From CAVRTM01 sp963696105 (GTDB lineage Bacteria; Actinomycetota; Actinomycetes; Actinomycetales; Dermatophilaceae), in NCBI GenBank assembly GCA_963696105.1, contig CAVOIP010000001.1, forward strand, positions 372,001 to 436,000: a stretch of DNA of 64,000 bases, read 5' to 3'. The position numbers were made by a program, and so were the translations under genes. Position 1 is the first letter of the stretch. Each line of letters starts with the position of its first letter. Shown here in pieces: positions 32,666 through 40,606 of the stretch. Under the pieces are notes generated by a model. The model searched no databases. It was not told the origin of the DNA and was given only the letters and a program-made list of their open reading frames with translations.

Positions 32666-33263
32666 TCAGTCGTCGTAGCGGTAGAACCCCTGGCCGCTCT
32701 TGACTCCCATGTGGCCCTGCTCGATGTACTCGCGCAGCAGCCGCCGCGGCCCCTCGGGGAGAGCCGGTCGCACCGCGGCGTAGTGGTCCTCGATCGCCAG
32801 CACGACGTCCAGGCCGACCTGATCCATCAGCCGGAACGGCGGGACACCGGGGCGGGTGAAGATCTCCCACATCTTGTCCACGTCCTCGGCCGATGCAACT
32901 CCCTCCTCCAGCACCATGAGGCTCTCGCGCTTGATGGCGGCCCAGATGCGGTTGAAGATGAAGCCGTCGCTCTCCCGCCGCACGCGGAACGGCACCATCC
33001 CGTACCGCGGCCGCTCCCTCCAGGCTGTCCACCGTCGACACCTCGCCGGGCCGGGCCGCATCGGTTCCGAGCGCGCGCTGGAACTCCTCGATGTGGGCTG
33101 CTGCGTACTCCTGGGCCGCGTCCCGTTGCTCAGCGGACGGGTCGAAGATGCGCACGTCGGTGCCTCCGGCCGCGAACACCATCGCCATGCGTCGGCCGAG
33201 CGTGCCGGCTCCGTCGATCGCGACCGGACGCTGGTCGGCGTCGTCAGGAAATCGGTACGTCAT
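32666..33263 (-). pseudogene. 3-hydroxyacyl-CoA dehydrogenase remnant with internal deletion
   Basis: The gene starts at ATG 33263 with an NAD-binding Rossmann N-terminus (VAIDGAGTLGRRMAMVFAAGG, residues about 14-34; note Asp where Gly is usual) and runs to EVSTVDSLEGAA. It then jumps, with a frame change near 33,010, to YGMVPFRVRRESDGFIFNRI and the usual C-terminal domain ending GVKSGQGFYRYDD at 32666. Against the usual length of about 290-310 residues, roughly 100 codons are missing from the middle. These carry the EAVPE strand, the NSSS/HFYNPP segment and the catalytic His. This cannot be a sequencing indel alone, so a true pseudogene is likely. Confidence 0.75.
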
Positions 33264-33659
33264 GTGAGGCAACCCCTTCGAGGACGATCTTTGTCGTAGA
33301 AGGACGTACCCCACGAGAAGGGATCGACACAGAGGCCCAGGTTCATCCGGGGTGGGTGATGCCCCCGTCCATCTGCTGCGGTCAGATGATCCGGGGTGAG
33401 CGCAGTGGACCACCAGTTCAGGAGTACGACCGGCGTCGACGTCGCTCAGCCGGGCTTCGCGAGAGCGACGCCGGAGCGAGCCCTTCTCACCGCACGGTCA
33501 CACCAGTCGGCGGAGATCCGTCGATCGACCTGGCCGGTCAAGCAGCGGCCCTGCTCGCCCCCGGGCAGCCGATCCCGCCTCCCGGAGCGCTCGAAGGGGC
33601 GGCCCGCGTCGTACCCGCTGTTCGTCTCCGGGAGACGCGAACCAGGCAGCAGACGCTAG
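33264..33659. other. Intergenic stretch, possibly containing gene debris
   Basis: About 395 bp with no supported gene. On the minus strand around 33,360-33,380 a short segment reads QQMDGGITHPG, resembling the last residues of short-chain dehydrogenases (VDGG). This could be a remnant tail upstream of the broken 3HCDH gene, but it is too short to be sure. Confidence 0.35.
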
Positions 33660-34316
33660 GTGGATCTGGCGTCGGTGCTCACGCTGGTCCTGCTGGCGGT
33701 CTTCCTCGCCGTCCAGCCCTGGTCGGTGCTCGCGGCGATTCTGCTCGTGACCGCCCGCGGTGGAATGCGCAAGGAGCTCGCCTATGTCGGTGGGTGGGTC
33801 ACGGCGTTGGCGGCGGTGGCGGCGGCGACCGTGCTGGTGTATCCGGACCTGTCGCGCACCGCGACGACGAGCCGGAGCCACGCCGCCGTCGAGCTGGCCG
33901 TCGGGCTGCTCCTGGGTGGCTGGCTGCTGAGGCGCTGGCGGCGCCCGAAGGACCCGGGCACCGACAGCCAACCCTCGTGGATGGGCCGCCTGGACGCCAT
34001 GTCGCCGTTGCTGGCGTTCGGGCTCGGCGCGTTCCTGCCGACCTATGCCGTGGTCGTGGCGGCGGTCTCCGAGATGCTGTCCAGCGGGCTCAGCAGGGAA
34101 TGGTTGGTGGTCGCTGCGGTGGGGTGGGTCATGCTCGGCTCGGCCGGGGTCGCCTCGCCCCTGGTGGTGCTCGTGACCAACCGGGACGACGCGCCGGAGA
34201 CGTACCAGCGGTGGCGGTCGTGGATCGTCGGGCACAGCCGCACGGTGCTCTACGTTGCCGGCGCGTCGGTGTGCCTCCTCCTCGTCGGCAAGGGCATCGC
34301 CGGGCTCGCCGGCTGA
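33660..34316 (+). CDS. GAP/SAP-family membrane protein (sulfolipid-1-addressing-like)
   Basis: 218 residues from GTG 33660, with six hydrophobic segments: VLTLVLLAVFLAVQPWSVLAA at the start, a loop with RRPKDPGTDSQP in the middle, then AFGLGAFLPTYAVVVAAVSEM and a last helix with LYVAGASVCLLLVGKG. The pattern is that of the actinobacterial SAP/GAP family, a member of which helps export sulfolipid-1 in M. tuberculosis. The substrate here is unknown. No partner transport gene is adjacent. Confidence 0.72.
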   Translation: MDLASVLTLVLLAVFLAVQPWSVLAAILLVTARGGMRKELAYVGGWVTALAAVAAATVLVYPDLSRTATTSRSHAAVELAVGLLLGGWLLRRWRRPKDPGTDSQPSWMGRLDAMSPLLAFGLGAFLPTYAVVVAAVSEMLSSGLSREWLVVAAVGWVMLGSAGVASPLVVLVTNRDDAPETYQRWRSWIVGHSRTVLYVAGASVCLLLVGKGIAGLAG

Positions 34317-34529
34317 CCGCCGCACCGCACAGGGCGGACCTGCGCCCGGATGGGGAAGCGGTCCAGCACCGGACGATTGCCACGTCCGCCGACGGCAGCG
34401 AGGATGTCTGCGGAAGGCGGCACGATCGGTGGCGTGGCGCATCGGGGAACGGCGCTGGTGCTCGAGCCGCTCGTCAGCCCCGCGCGCTGTCTGGCGCGGG
34501 GCGCGGCTGGTCGTCGGGAGTTGGAACGC

Positions 34530-35336
34530 ATGCCACAGGTCGAGGTCGACGGGCTCAGGGTCAACTACGACGTCCAGGGGGAGGGGGAGCCGCTCCTGCT
34601 GATCCCGTACACGTCGGCGGATCACGCCTGCTACGCGTTCCAGGTTCCGGCCTACACCGAGCACTTCCGCTGCGTCGCGATCGACCTCCCCGGCTCGGGT
34701 GAGAGCGACACGCCGGCCGGGCCGTACTCGACCGAGGGCTATGCCGACCAGGTCGCCGCGCTCCTCGGTGCCCTCGGCATCGAGCGCGCCCACGTCGCCG
34801 GGGTGTCGCTCGGCGCCGCGGTGGGCATGCACCTCGCCGCCCGCCATCCGGACCGGGTGCGCTCGCTCTCGCTGCACAGCGGCTGGCATGCCAGTGATCG
34901 CTACCTGAAGAGTGTCGTCGAGCAGTGGCGCACGATGGCGTCCGTCCTCCCGTCCGTCGCCGACGTGGTGGTCCAGGGGATCTTCCCGTGGTGCTTCACG
35001 CCCGAGATGTACGTCGACCGGCCGGAGTTCGTCGCCACACTGGTGGATTTCGTGCGCAGTCGCCCCGCCCAGCCGGTGGACGCGTTCCTGGCCCAGACCG
35101 ACGCGGTCATCGCCCACGACGCGAGCGCGGCGCTCCCCGGGATCGACGTTCCGACCCTCATCACGTTCGGAGCCCGTGACCTCGTCTGCTCCACGCGCTT
35201 TGCTGAGCCGCTCACCAGCGGTATCCGCGGCAGCGAGCTGGTGGTCTTCGAGCATCTGTCCCACGCGGGGCTGCACGAGGACCCGGAGTCCTTCAACCGC
35301 GCGACGCTCGACTTCCTCCTGCGCCAACGCTCCTGA
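34530..35336 (+). CDS. Alpha/beta-fold hydrolase
   Basis: 268 residues. The ATG at 34530 follows GGGAG. The catalytic triad is visible: nucleophile Ser93 in GVSLGAA, Asp in FGARDLVC (near 218) and His in LSHAGLHED (near 247). It has no signal peptide. It is similar in layout to haloperoxidase/esterase-type hydrolases, and the substrate cannot be deduced. The upstream 210 bp show no gene. Confidence 0.85.
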   Translation: MPQVEVDGLRVNYDVQGEGEPLLLIPYTSADHACYAFQVPAYTEHFRCVAIDLPGSGESDTPAGPYSTEGYADQVAALLGALGIERAHVAGVSLGAAVGMHLAARHPDRVRSLSLHSGWHASDRYLKSVVEQWRTMASVLPSVADVVVQGIFPWCFTPEMYVDRPEFVATLVDFVRSRPAQPVDAFLAQTDAVIAHDASAALPGIDVPTLITFGARDLVCSTRFAEPLTSGIRGSELVVFEHLSHAGLHEDPESFNRATLDFLLRQRS

Positions 35337-35478
35337 GCTGGGCGGCGTTCGCGGTCGGCCCCCAGGAAAGCCGCGGCCGCCGGGCAGGGAACGGTATTGC
35401 CCGTCATGGCCGTCGGTGGGAGCGTGGGGAGCGCCGGGCGCGTCCGGCGACCGGCATCTGACCGGTTGGAGGTAGGCG

Positions 35479-36252
35479 ATGGCTGAGATCATGATCAGCA
35501 ACCTCGACACGGAAGGTGAGCGGCGAGCCTTCGCGGACCACGGGCACGCGGTGCTCGCCAACGCCGGCGGAGCCGCCGTCCTGCGTGGGTCGTTCGAGCC
35601 GGGCTGGCGCTGGTCGAACGACGTGGCGCCGCTCGCCGGGACGACCAGCTGCCGGGTGCACCACCTGGGCTATGTCCAGTCGGGCTCGATGCGGGTCAGG
35701 CTCGACGACGGGACGGAGCGCGACATCTCCGCCGGCGACCTGTTCGACCTGCCCGAAGGACATGACGCGTGGGTGACCAGTGACGTCCCCTGCGAGATGG
35801 TGGACTTCTCCTCCGAGGCGACCCGGTACGCCGTGGGCCGCCCGAAGGACATCGCCGGACCCGAGGACGCCGCGATGACGCTGGTGCGCCGTGGCTACGA
35901 GGCGTTCAACGCCCACGACGTCCAGGGGCTGCGTTCGCTGTTCGCCCACGACGTGGCCCAGCACGTGCCCGGGACAGGTCCGCTCGCGGGGACGTACAAG
36001 GGCGTGGACGCGGTGCTGGGCTACTACGGGCGCCTCGGCGAGCTGACCGACGGCACGTTCCGGGCAGACCTGGTCGACGTGCACGGTGACGGCCACGGGC
36101 ACGTCATGGCGGTCCACCAGATGTCCTCCGTGCGCGACGGCGTCAAGCACGTCTCCCGCGGGTCCATCCTGTTCACCTTCCTCGGCGACAAGGTCACCGA
36201 CCTGCTCGAGCTGCACGGCGACCTTGCCGGCGACGACGCCTTCCTGAGCTGA
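35479..36252 (+). CDS. Cupin - SnoaL-like (NTF2-fold) fusion protein
   Basis: 257 residues from ATG 35479. Residues about 1-120 form a cupin barrel: HHLGYVQSGSMRVRLDDGTERDI, AGDLFDLPEGHDAWV, with His residues in the usual metal positions. Residues about 130-250 form a SnoaL/NTF2-like domain: RRGYEAFNAHDVQGLRSLFA and GPLAGTYKGVDAVLGYYGRL. SnoaL-like folds bind or isomerise small hydrophobic ligands, and cupins bind metals or ligands. The combination suggests a small-molecule binding or stress-response protein, role unknown. It is monocistronic. A GGGAA/TTCCC hairpin at about 36,302-36,318 may end it. Confidence 0.75.
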   Translation: MAEIMISNLDTEGERRAFADHGHAVLANAGGAAVLRGSFEPGWRWSNDVAPLAGTTSCRVHHLGYVQSGSMRVRLDDGTERDISAGDLFDLPEGHDAWVTSDVPCEMVDFSSEATRYAVGRPKDIAGPEDAAMTLVRRGYEAFNAHDVQGLRSLFAHDVAQHVPGTGPLAGTYKGVDAVLGYYGRLGELTDGTFRADLVDVHGDGHGHVMAVHQMSSVRDGVKHVSRGSILFTFLGDKVTDLLELHGDLAGDDAFLS

Positions 36253-36758
36253 CGTTCCCCCGCGTGCCGAGGAGCACGTCCGCACCCTCACCGCTCCCGG
36301 CGGGAAGGGTCGTTTCCCCTGCACGACGTCGTCGTGCAGGAGGAGGCGCCGCTCGTGGCGGCACCGACGCAGGTCCTGGCCCCCCCGCGGCGAGGCCTCG
36401 GGTTCGAGCGGGGTTCGCAGGCTCGTCCGCGTCCCGCTCGAGCGCTGCGGTCTCGCCGTGGGCCGGCGCGCGCTACCATCGAGGTGGTACCGGTCCTCGG
36501 TCCCGCCACTCCTCCAGCGCCGGCCCCGGCTCCGCTCGGTGGTGACGGTCGCCGGCTGAGGGCTGAAGGTCCCACACCGCAGGCGGGCCGTCGGGCCGGA
36601 CGCCTCGATCTCTCGCAGATCCGTGGGGCCGTGTTCCGTCGCGGAGGTCCCATCCGGGCACCTCCGTCCGACGTCCCATCGCCCCGGCCGCGGGACCGCG
36701 TGCGGATGTCGTCCGTCCGCCGCGTCCCGTACGTCGCGGGCACCCTGAGGAGGAGTTC
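36253..36758. other. Intergenic region upstream of the SNF2 gene, with inverted repeats
   Basis: About 500 bp without a supported gene. It holds an 8-bp inverted repeat CTGCACGA-N5-TCGTGCAG at 36319-36339 and a TACCA-N6-TGGTA repeat at about 36,474-36,489 that overlaps a TACCAT -10-like hexamer. The latter could be an operator-promoter, giving a leader of about 270 nt before the TTG start. No known riboswitch is recognised. Confidence 0.4.
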
Positions 36759-38885
36759 TTGGCTCGACGAGGCCAGCGCCAGTCCGGTGCCACCCGGACC
36801 GCGCCCCGTACCCAGCGACGCACCCGCGCTCTCGACGAGGAGGGCATCATCCCGGTGCTCGCCCGCGCCGTCCGCGAGGTCGAGGCCGCGGCTGAACGCG
36901 GCCGCGTCCGGCCGGCAGGGCGCACGACGTTCCAGGTCGTGGCCCTGCTGGTGCGCGAGGAGCGGGCCCGCGTCAAGGCCGACGAGGGCCTGGGTGCCAC
37001 CCGGCGTGCCGAGCAGCTGAAGCGCCTCGACGGGCTGGCGACGATCCTGGCCAAGACCGCTGCCCGCGACACCTCGCTCCTGGCGCTGCTCGCCGAGGAC
37101 GCCGTCGTGTCCAGCGCGGCCACGTCCCTCAAGCGGGAGATGCTGCGCGCCGCCGGTGTCGAGCCGACCCCGGAGGAGACCAGACCGGCCGAGTCGGTGG
37201 TCCCCGCCGGAACGCCTGAGCGCCGGGTGGTGCCGCAGTCGGTCCTCTCCCGGCAGCTCGCCAACCCGTTCCTGGCGCCCGACTTCTCCTCCGTCGGTCA
37301 GCGCCGGACCGCAGCCGGGCACCTGGACAGCTGGGAGCTGCTCGGGCCCCTGTTCCGGTCGTTCGAGTACGGCGGAACCTCCTCGTGCATGGACCTGCCC
37401 GAGCCGGCATCCCTGCGGGCGCCGGGCGGCCTGGAGCTGATGCCGCACCAGGCCCGGGTGGTCTCCGCCGCGGCGTCCGGCCACCGGACCTTCCTGCTCG
37501 CCGACGAGCCCGGGCTGGGCAAGACCGCCCAGGCGCTGCTCGCGGCCCAGGCGGCGGACGCGTACCCGCTGCTGGTCGTCGTACCGAACGTCGTGAAGAC
37601 GAACTGGGCCCGCGAGGCCGGCCTCTGGACCCCGTCCCACCCCGCCACGGTCATCCACGGCAACGGCGACACGATCGACGGGTTCGCCGACATCGTCGTC
37701 GTCAACTACGAGGTGCTCGACCGTCACGTCGGGTGGCTCGGCGACTTCGGCTTCCGCGGCATGGTCGTCGACGAGGCGCACTTCATCAAGAACAAGACCT
37801 CCCAGCGCTCCCAGCACGTCCTGCAGCTCTCCGACCGGATCCGGGCCCGCGCCGGGAGGCCGCTGCTCATGGCGCTGACCGGGACCCCGCTGATCAACGA
37901 CATCGAGGACTTCAAGGCCATCTGGCAGTTCCTCGGCTGGATCGACGAGAAGAAGCCCCGGGCCGCGCTGATGGAGTCGCTCGAGCAGACGGGGCTGACC
38001 CCCGCGGACTTCGGCTTCTACGCCGCCGCCCGCACCAGCGTGATCAACCTGGGCATCGTCCGCCGTCGCAAGGTGGACGTGGCCGCCGACATCCCCGCCC
38101 GTCGTATCGCCGACCTGCCGGTCGAGCTCGACGACGAAGCCGGCCGCTCGATCCGCGCCGCCGAGCGGGAGCTGGCGCGCCGCCTCGTGGCGCGGTACGA
38201 GACCGCGCTCGCGACCCGCACCTCCGGGATCGCCGTCGAGGGCATCGACCACGAGCTCGTACGACGGGTCGCCACCTGGGAGCGGGAGGCGACCGCCACC
38301 AAGACCGGCGAGAACGTGTTCAGCGTGCTGCGGCGCATCGGGCAGGGGAAGGCCGGCCTGGCCGCCGACTACGCCGCCCAGCTCGCGCGCAACGTCGGCA
38401 AGGTCGTCTTCTTCGCCAAGCACGTCGACGTCATGGACGTCGCCGAGGAGACCTTCGCCAAGCGCGGCATCCGCTTCGCCTCGATCCGCGGCGACCAGAC
38501 CCCGAGAGCGCGCCAGAGCAACATCGACGCGTTCGTCAACGACCCGGAGGTCGCGGTGGTGGTGTGTTCGCTGACGGCCGCCGGCGTGGGGCTCAACCTG
38601 CAGGTCGCCTCCAACGTCGTCCTGGCCGAGCTGTCCTGGACCGACGCGGAGCAGACGCAGGCCATCGACCGGGTCCACCGCATCGGGCAGGCCGAGCCCG
38701 TCACCGCGTGGCGCATCATCGCCGCGCAGACCATCGACACCAAGATCGCCCAGGTCATCGACAGCAAGGCGGGGCTCGCCGCACGGGCCCTCGACGGCTC
38801 CGACGAGGAGGTGTCGTCCTCGGCCGACGTGCAGCTCGAGGCGCTGGTCGCGCTGCTGACCGAGGCGCTGTCGGCGTCGCTGTAG
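36759..38885 (+). CDS. SNF2-family DEAH-box ATPase/helicase
   Basis: 708 residues; the start is TTG 36759, preceded by AGGAGGAG. The N-terminal 220 residues are helical and basic, with no known domain. The SNF2 motor follows: motif I DEPGLGKTAQ (near 249), motif II VVDEAHFIKN (near 337), motif III ALTGTPL, then GVGLNLQVASNV and motif VI QAIDRVHRIGQ. It lacks SWIM zinc or nuclease domains. It probably translocates on duplex DNA, with role unknown. No methylase or nuclease neighbour supports a defence system. The downstream gene is a broken dehydrogenase. Confidence 0.88.
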   Translation: MARRGQRQSGATRTAPRTQRRTRALDEEGIIPVLARAVREVEAAAERGRVRPAGRTTFQVVALLVREERARVKADEGLGATRRAEQLKRLDGLATILAKTAARDTSLLALLAEDAVVSSAATSLKREMLRAAGVEPTPEETRPAESVVPAGTPERRVVPQSVLSRQLANPFLAPDFSSVGQRRTAAGHLDSWELLGPLFRSFEYGGTSSCMDLPEPASLRAPGGLELMPHQARVVSAAASGHRTFLLADEPGLGKTAQALLAAQAADAYPLLVVVPNVVKTNWAREAGLWTPSHPATVIHGNGDTIDGFADIVVVNYEVLDRHVGWLGDFGFRGMVVDEAHFIKNKTSQRSQHVLQLSDRIRARAGRPLLMALTGTPLINDIEDFKAIWQFLGWIDEKKPRAALMESLEQTGLTPADFGFYAAARTSVINLGIVRRRKVDVAADIPARRIADLPVELDDEAGRSIRAAERELARRLVARYETALATRTSGIAVEGIDHELVRRVATWEREATATKTGENVFSVLRRIGQGKAGLAADYAAQLARNVGKVVFFAKHVDVMDVAEETFAKRGIRFASIRGDQTPRARQSNIDAFVNDPEVAVVVCSLTAAGVGLNLQVASNVVLAELSWTDAEQTQAIDRVHRIGQAEPVTAWRIIAAQTIDTKIAQVIDSKAGLAARALDGSDEEVSSSADVQLEALVALLTEALSASL

Positions 38886-38926
38886 CCGCGCGCGGGGCGC
38901 CGTCCGCCTGAGGCCCACCCTGCCGA

Positions 38927-39852
38927 GCGACCACATGGTCATCGGCAGCCGACCGGCGCGCTCCCGGTTTGCGGGAGCCGGCTGCGCTGCAAGACTCGGA
39001 CCTCCGGAGCTGCCACAACGTCAACCCCAACGCCACCGCGGTCGGCGGCATCTACGGCTACTCCCACACCTGCGGCGGGTACGACGGCGGCCAGGCCGAG
39101 TTCGTCCGGGTGCCCTTCGCCGACGTGGGGCCGAGCCTCATCCCCGACTGGATGGACGACGAGGACGCGGTGCTGCTCACCGACGCCCTCGCCACCGGCT
39201 ACTTCGGAGCCCAGCTCGGCGACATCGTCGAGGGGGACGTGGTGGTGGTCTTCGGGGCCGGCCCGGTGGGGCTGTTCGCCGCCAAGTCGGCCTGGCTCGA
39301 TGGGCGCCGGGCGGGTCATCGTCATCGACCACCTGGAGTACCGGCTGGAGAAGGCCCGCACCTTCGCCCACGCCGAGACCCACAACTTCGCCGAGTACGA
39401 CGACATCGTCGTGCACATGAAGAAGATCACCGACCACCTCGGCGCCGACGTGGCCATCGACGCGGTGGGTGCCGAGGCCGACGGCAGCTTCCTGCAGCAC
39501 GTCACCTCGGCCACGCTGAAGCTGCAGGGCGGTTCCCCGGTTGCCCTGAACTGGGCCATCGACTCGGTCCGCAAGGGCGGCACCGTCTCGGTGATGGGCG
39601 CGTACGGCCCGATGTTCAGTGCGGTCAAGCTCGGCGACGCGATGAACAAGGGACTGACGCTCCGGATGAACCAGTGCCCCGTGAAGCGGCAGTGGCCGCG
39701 ACTGTTCGAGCACATCCGGGCCGGCTACCTCAAGCCCAGCGACGTGGTGACGCACCGGATCCCGCTGGAGCACATCACCGAGGGCTACCACATCTTCTCG
39801 GCCAAGCTGGACGACTGCATCAAGCCGCTGATCGTCCCGAGCGCCGGCCTGA
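38927..39852 (+). pseudogene. Truncated, frameshifted zinc-dependent alcohol/formaldehyde dehydrogenase
   Basis: Clear homology begins at SCHNVNPNATAVGGIYGYSH (about 39,006) and continues through DALATGYFGAQLGDIVEGD and the NAD loop VFGAGPVGLFAAKSAWL. An extra G near 39,299 then shifts the frame to MGAGRVIVIDHLEYRLEKAR and on to DDCIKPLIVP. Degenerate traces of the structural-zinc lobe (CGSRLRCKTRTS) lie at about 38,970-39,003 with further indels. The first 70-100 residues, including the catalytic zinc ligands, are missing against the SNF2 gene. The 3' end reads in frame into the next gene without a stop. Non-functional as it stands. Confidence 0.72.
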
Positions 39853-39866
39853 GACGGAGGAGAACC

Positions 39867-40448
39867 ATGGCCTACACCGCCGACAAGCCGCCGCTCGCCG
39901 AGACCAGCGAGCAGCTGCGTGCCCGCATCCCCGGCTGGGGCGTGGACCTGGACCCCCGGGACCGTCCGTCGGTACCGCGTGAGGTGCGCGTGGAGCCCCG
40001 GCAGAACGGCGCGCACTGGGAGTTCCCGGAGCGCCAACCGGAGAAGTGGCCGCGGGAGCGGTCGATCGAGCACGCGTTCCTCACGCCGGTGTTCGGTACC
40101 TCCTGCCCACCCCACGGCCTGTCCGGGGTGATCCGCAGGCTCGCGTACGCCCGGTACAGCGAGGGCCGGGCCGCGCACTGGCTGCTCCTGCTGGGCGCCG
40201 ACCGCGTGGACGCCGTGGAGAGCCACCTGCGTTCGCTCGCAACCCTCCACCCCGACAACCCGGTCACCGAGACCGGGGTGCTCAGCGAGCTCTCCCACCA
40301 CGGCGTCGCCTCACGCCCGGGACGCCGGCGCGCTGACCTGAACCACCAGGTGCTCGACCCCGTCGTCGTCGCCGGGCCATGGCTGGTGGCGGGACTCCTC
40401 GGCTACGCCGCGCTCAAGCGCCTGGTGGGGACCGGGCGCGGCCGGTAG
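39867..40448 (+). CDS. Conserved hypothetical protein next to the dehydrogenase
   Basis: 193 residues from ATG 39867, with GGAGGAGAACC just upstream. It begins MAYTADKPPLAETSEQLRAR; central HWEFPERQPEKWPRERSIEH and FGTSCPPHGLSG; the C-terminus has one hydrophobic helix (VAGPWLVAGLLGYAALKRL) and a basic end, so it may be membrane-attached. I recall such proteins accompanying formaldehyde-dehydrogenase-like genes but know no function. It is in frame with the broken dehydrogenase; I treat it as separate because of its own ribosome-binding site. Confidence 0.6.
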   Translation: MAYTADKPPLAETSEQLRARIPGWGVDLDPRDRPSVPREVRVEPRQNGAHWEFPERQPEKWPRERSIEHAFLTPVFGTSCPPHGLSGVIRRLAYARYSEGRAAHWLLLLGADRVDAVESHLRSLATLHPDNPVTETGVLSELSHHGVASRPGRRRADLNHQVLDPVVVAGPWLVAGLLGYAALKRLVGTGRGR

Positions 40449-40606
40449 CCGCCCGAACCGAGCCCGGACATCGCCCCCGGCGCGGGGTGGTGATTGACGG
40501 GGGTCGTCGTTGCCGAGGAGCATCACGGGGAGAGGCATCGTTCTCGTCCGCGGCCGCAGGCGGCTGCGGACGGCGGATGCCGACCTGCTCCTCGAGGGAG
40601 TCGTCG

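Noticed and set aside
39300..40448. A dehydrogenase-hypothetical fusion protein
   Set aside because: The downstream part has its own AGGAGA-type site and ATG 39867, and the dehydrogenase part is truncated. In-frame continuity is best explained by lost stop or indels.
36759..40448. A SNF2-based phage-defence island
   Set aside because: No methylase, nuclease, phospholipase D or other defence partner is adjacent. Neighbours are a broken dehydrogenase and hydrolases.
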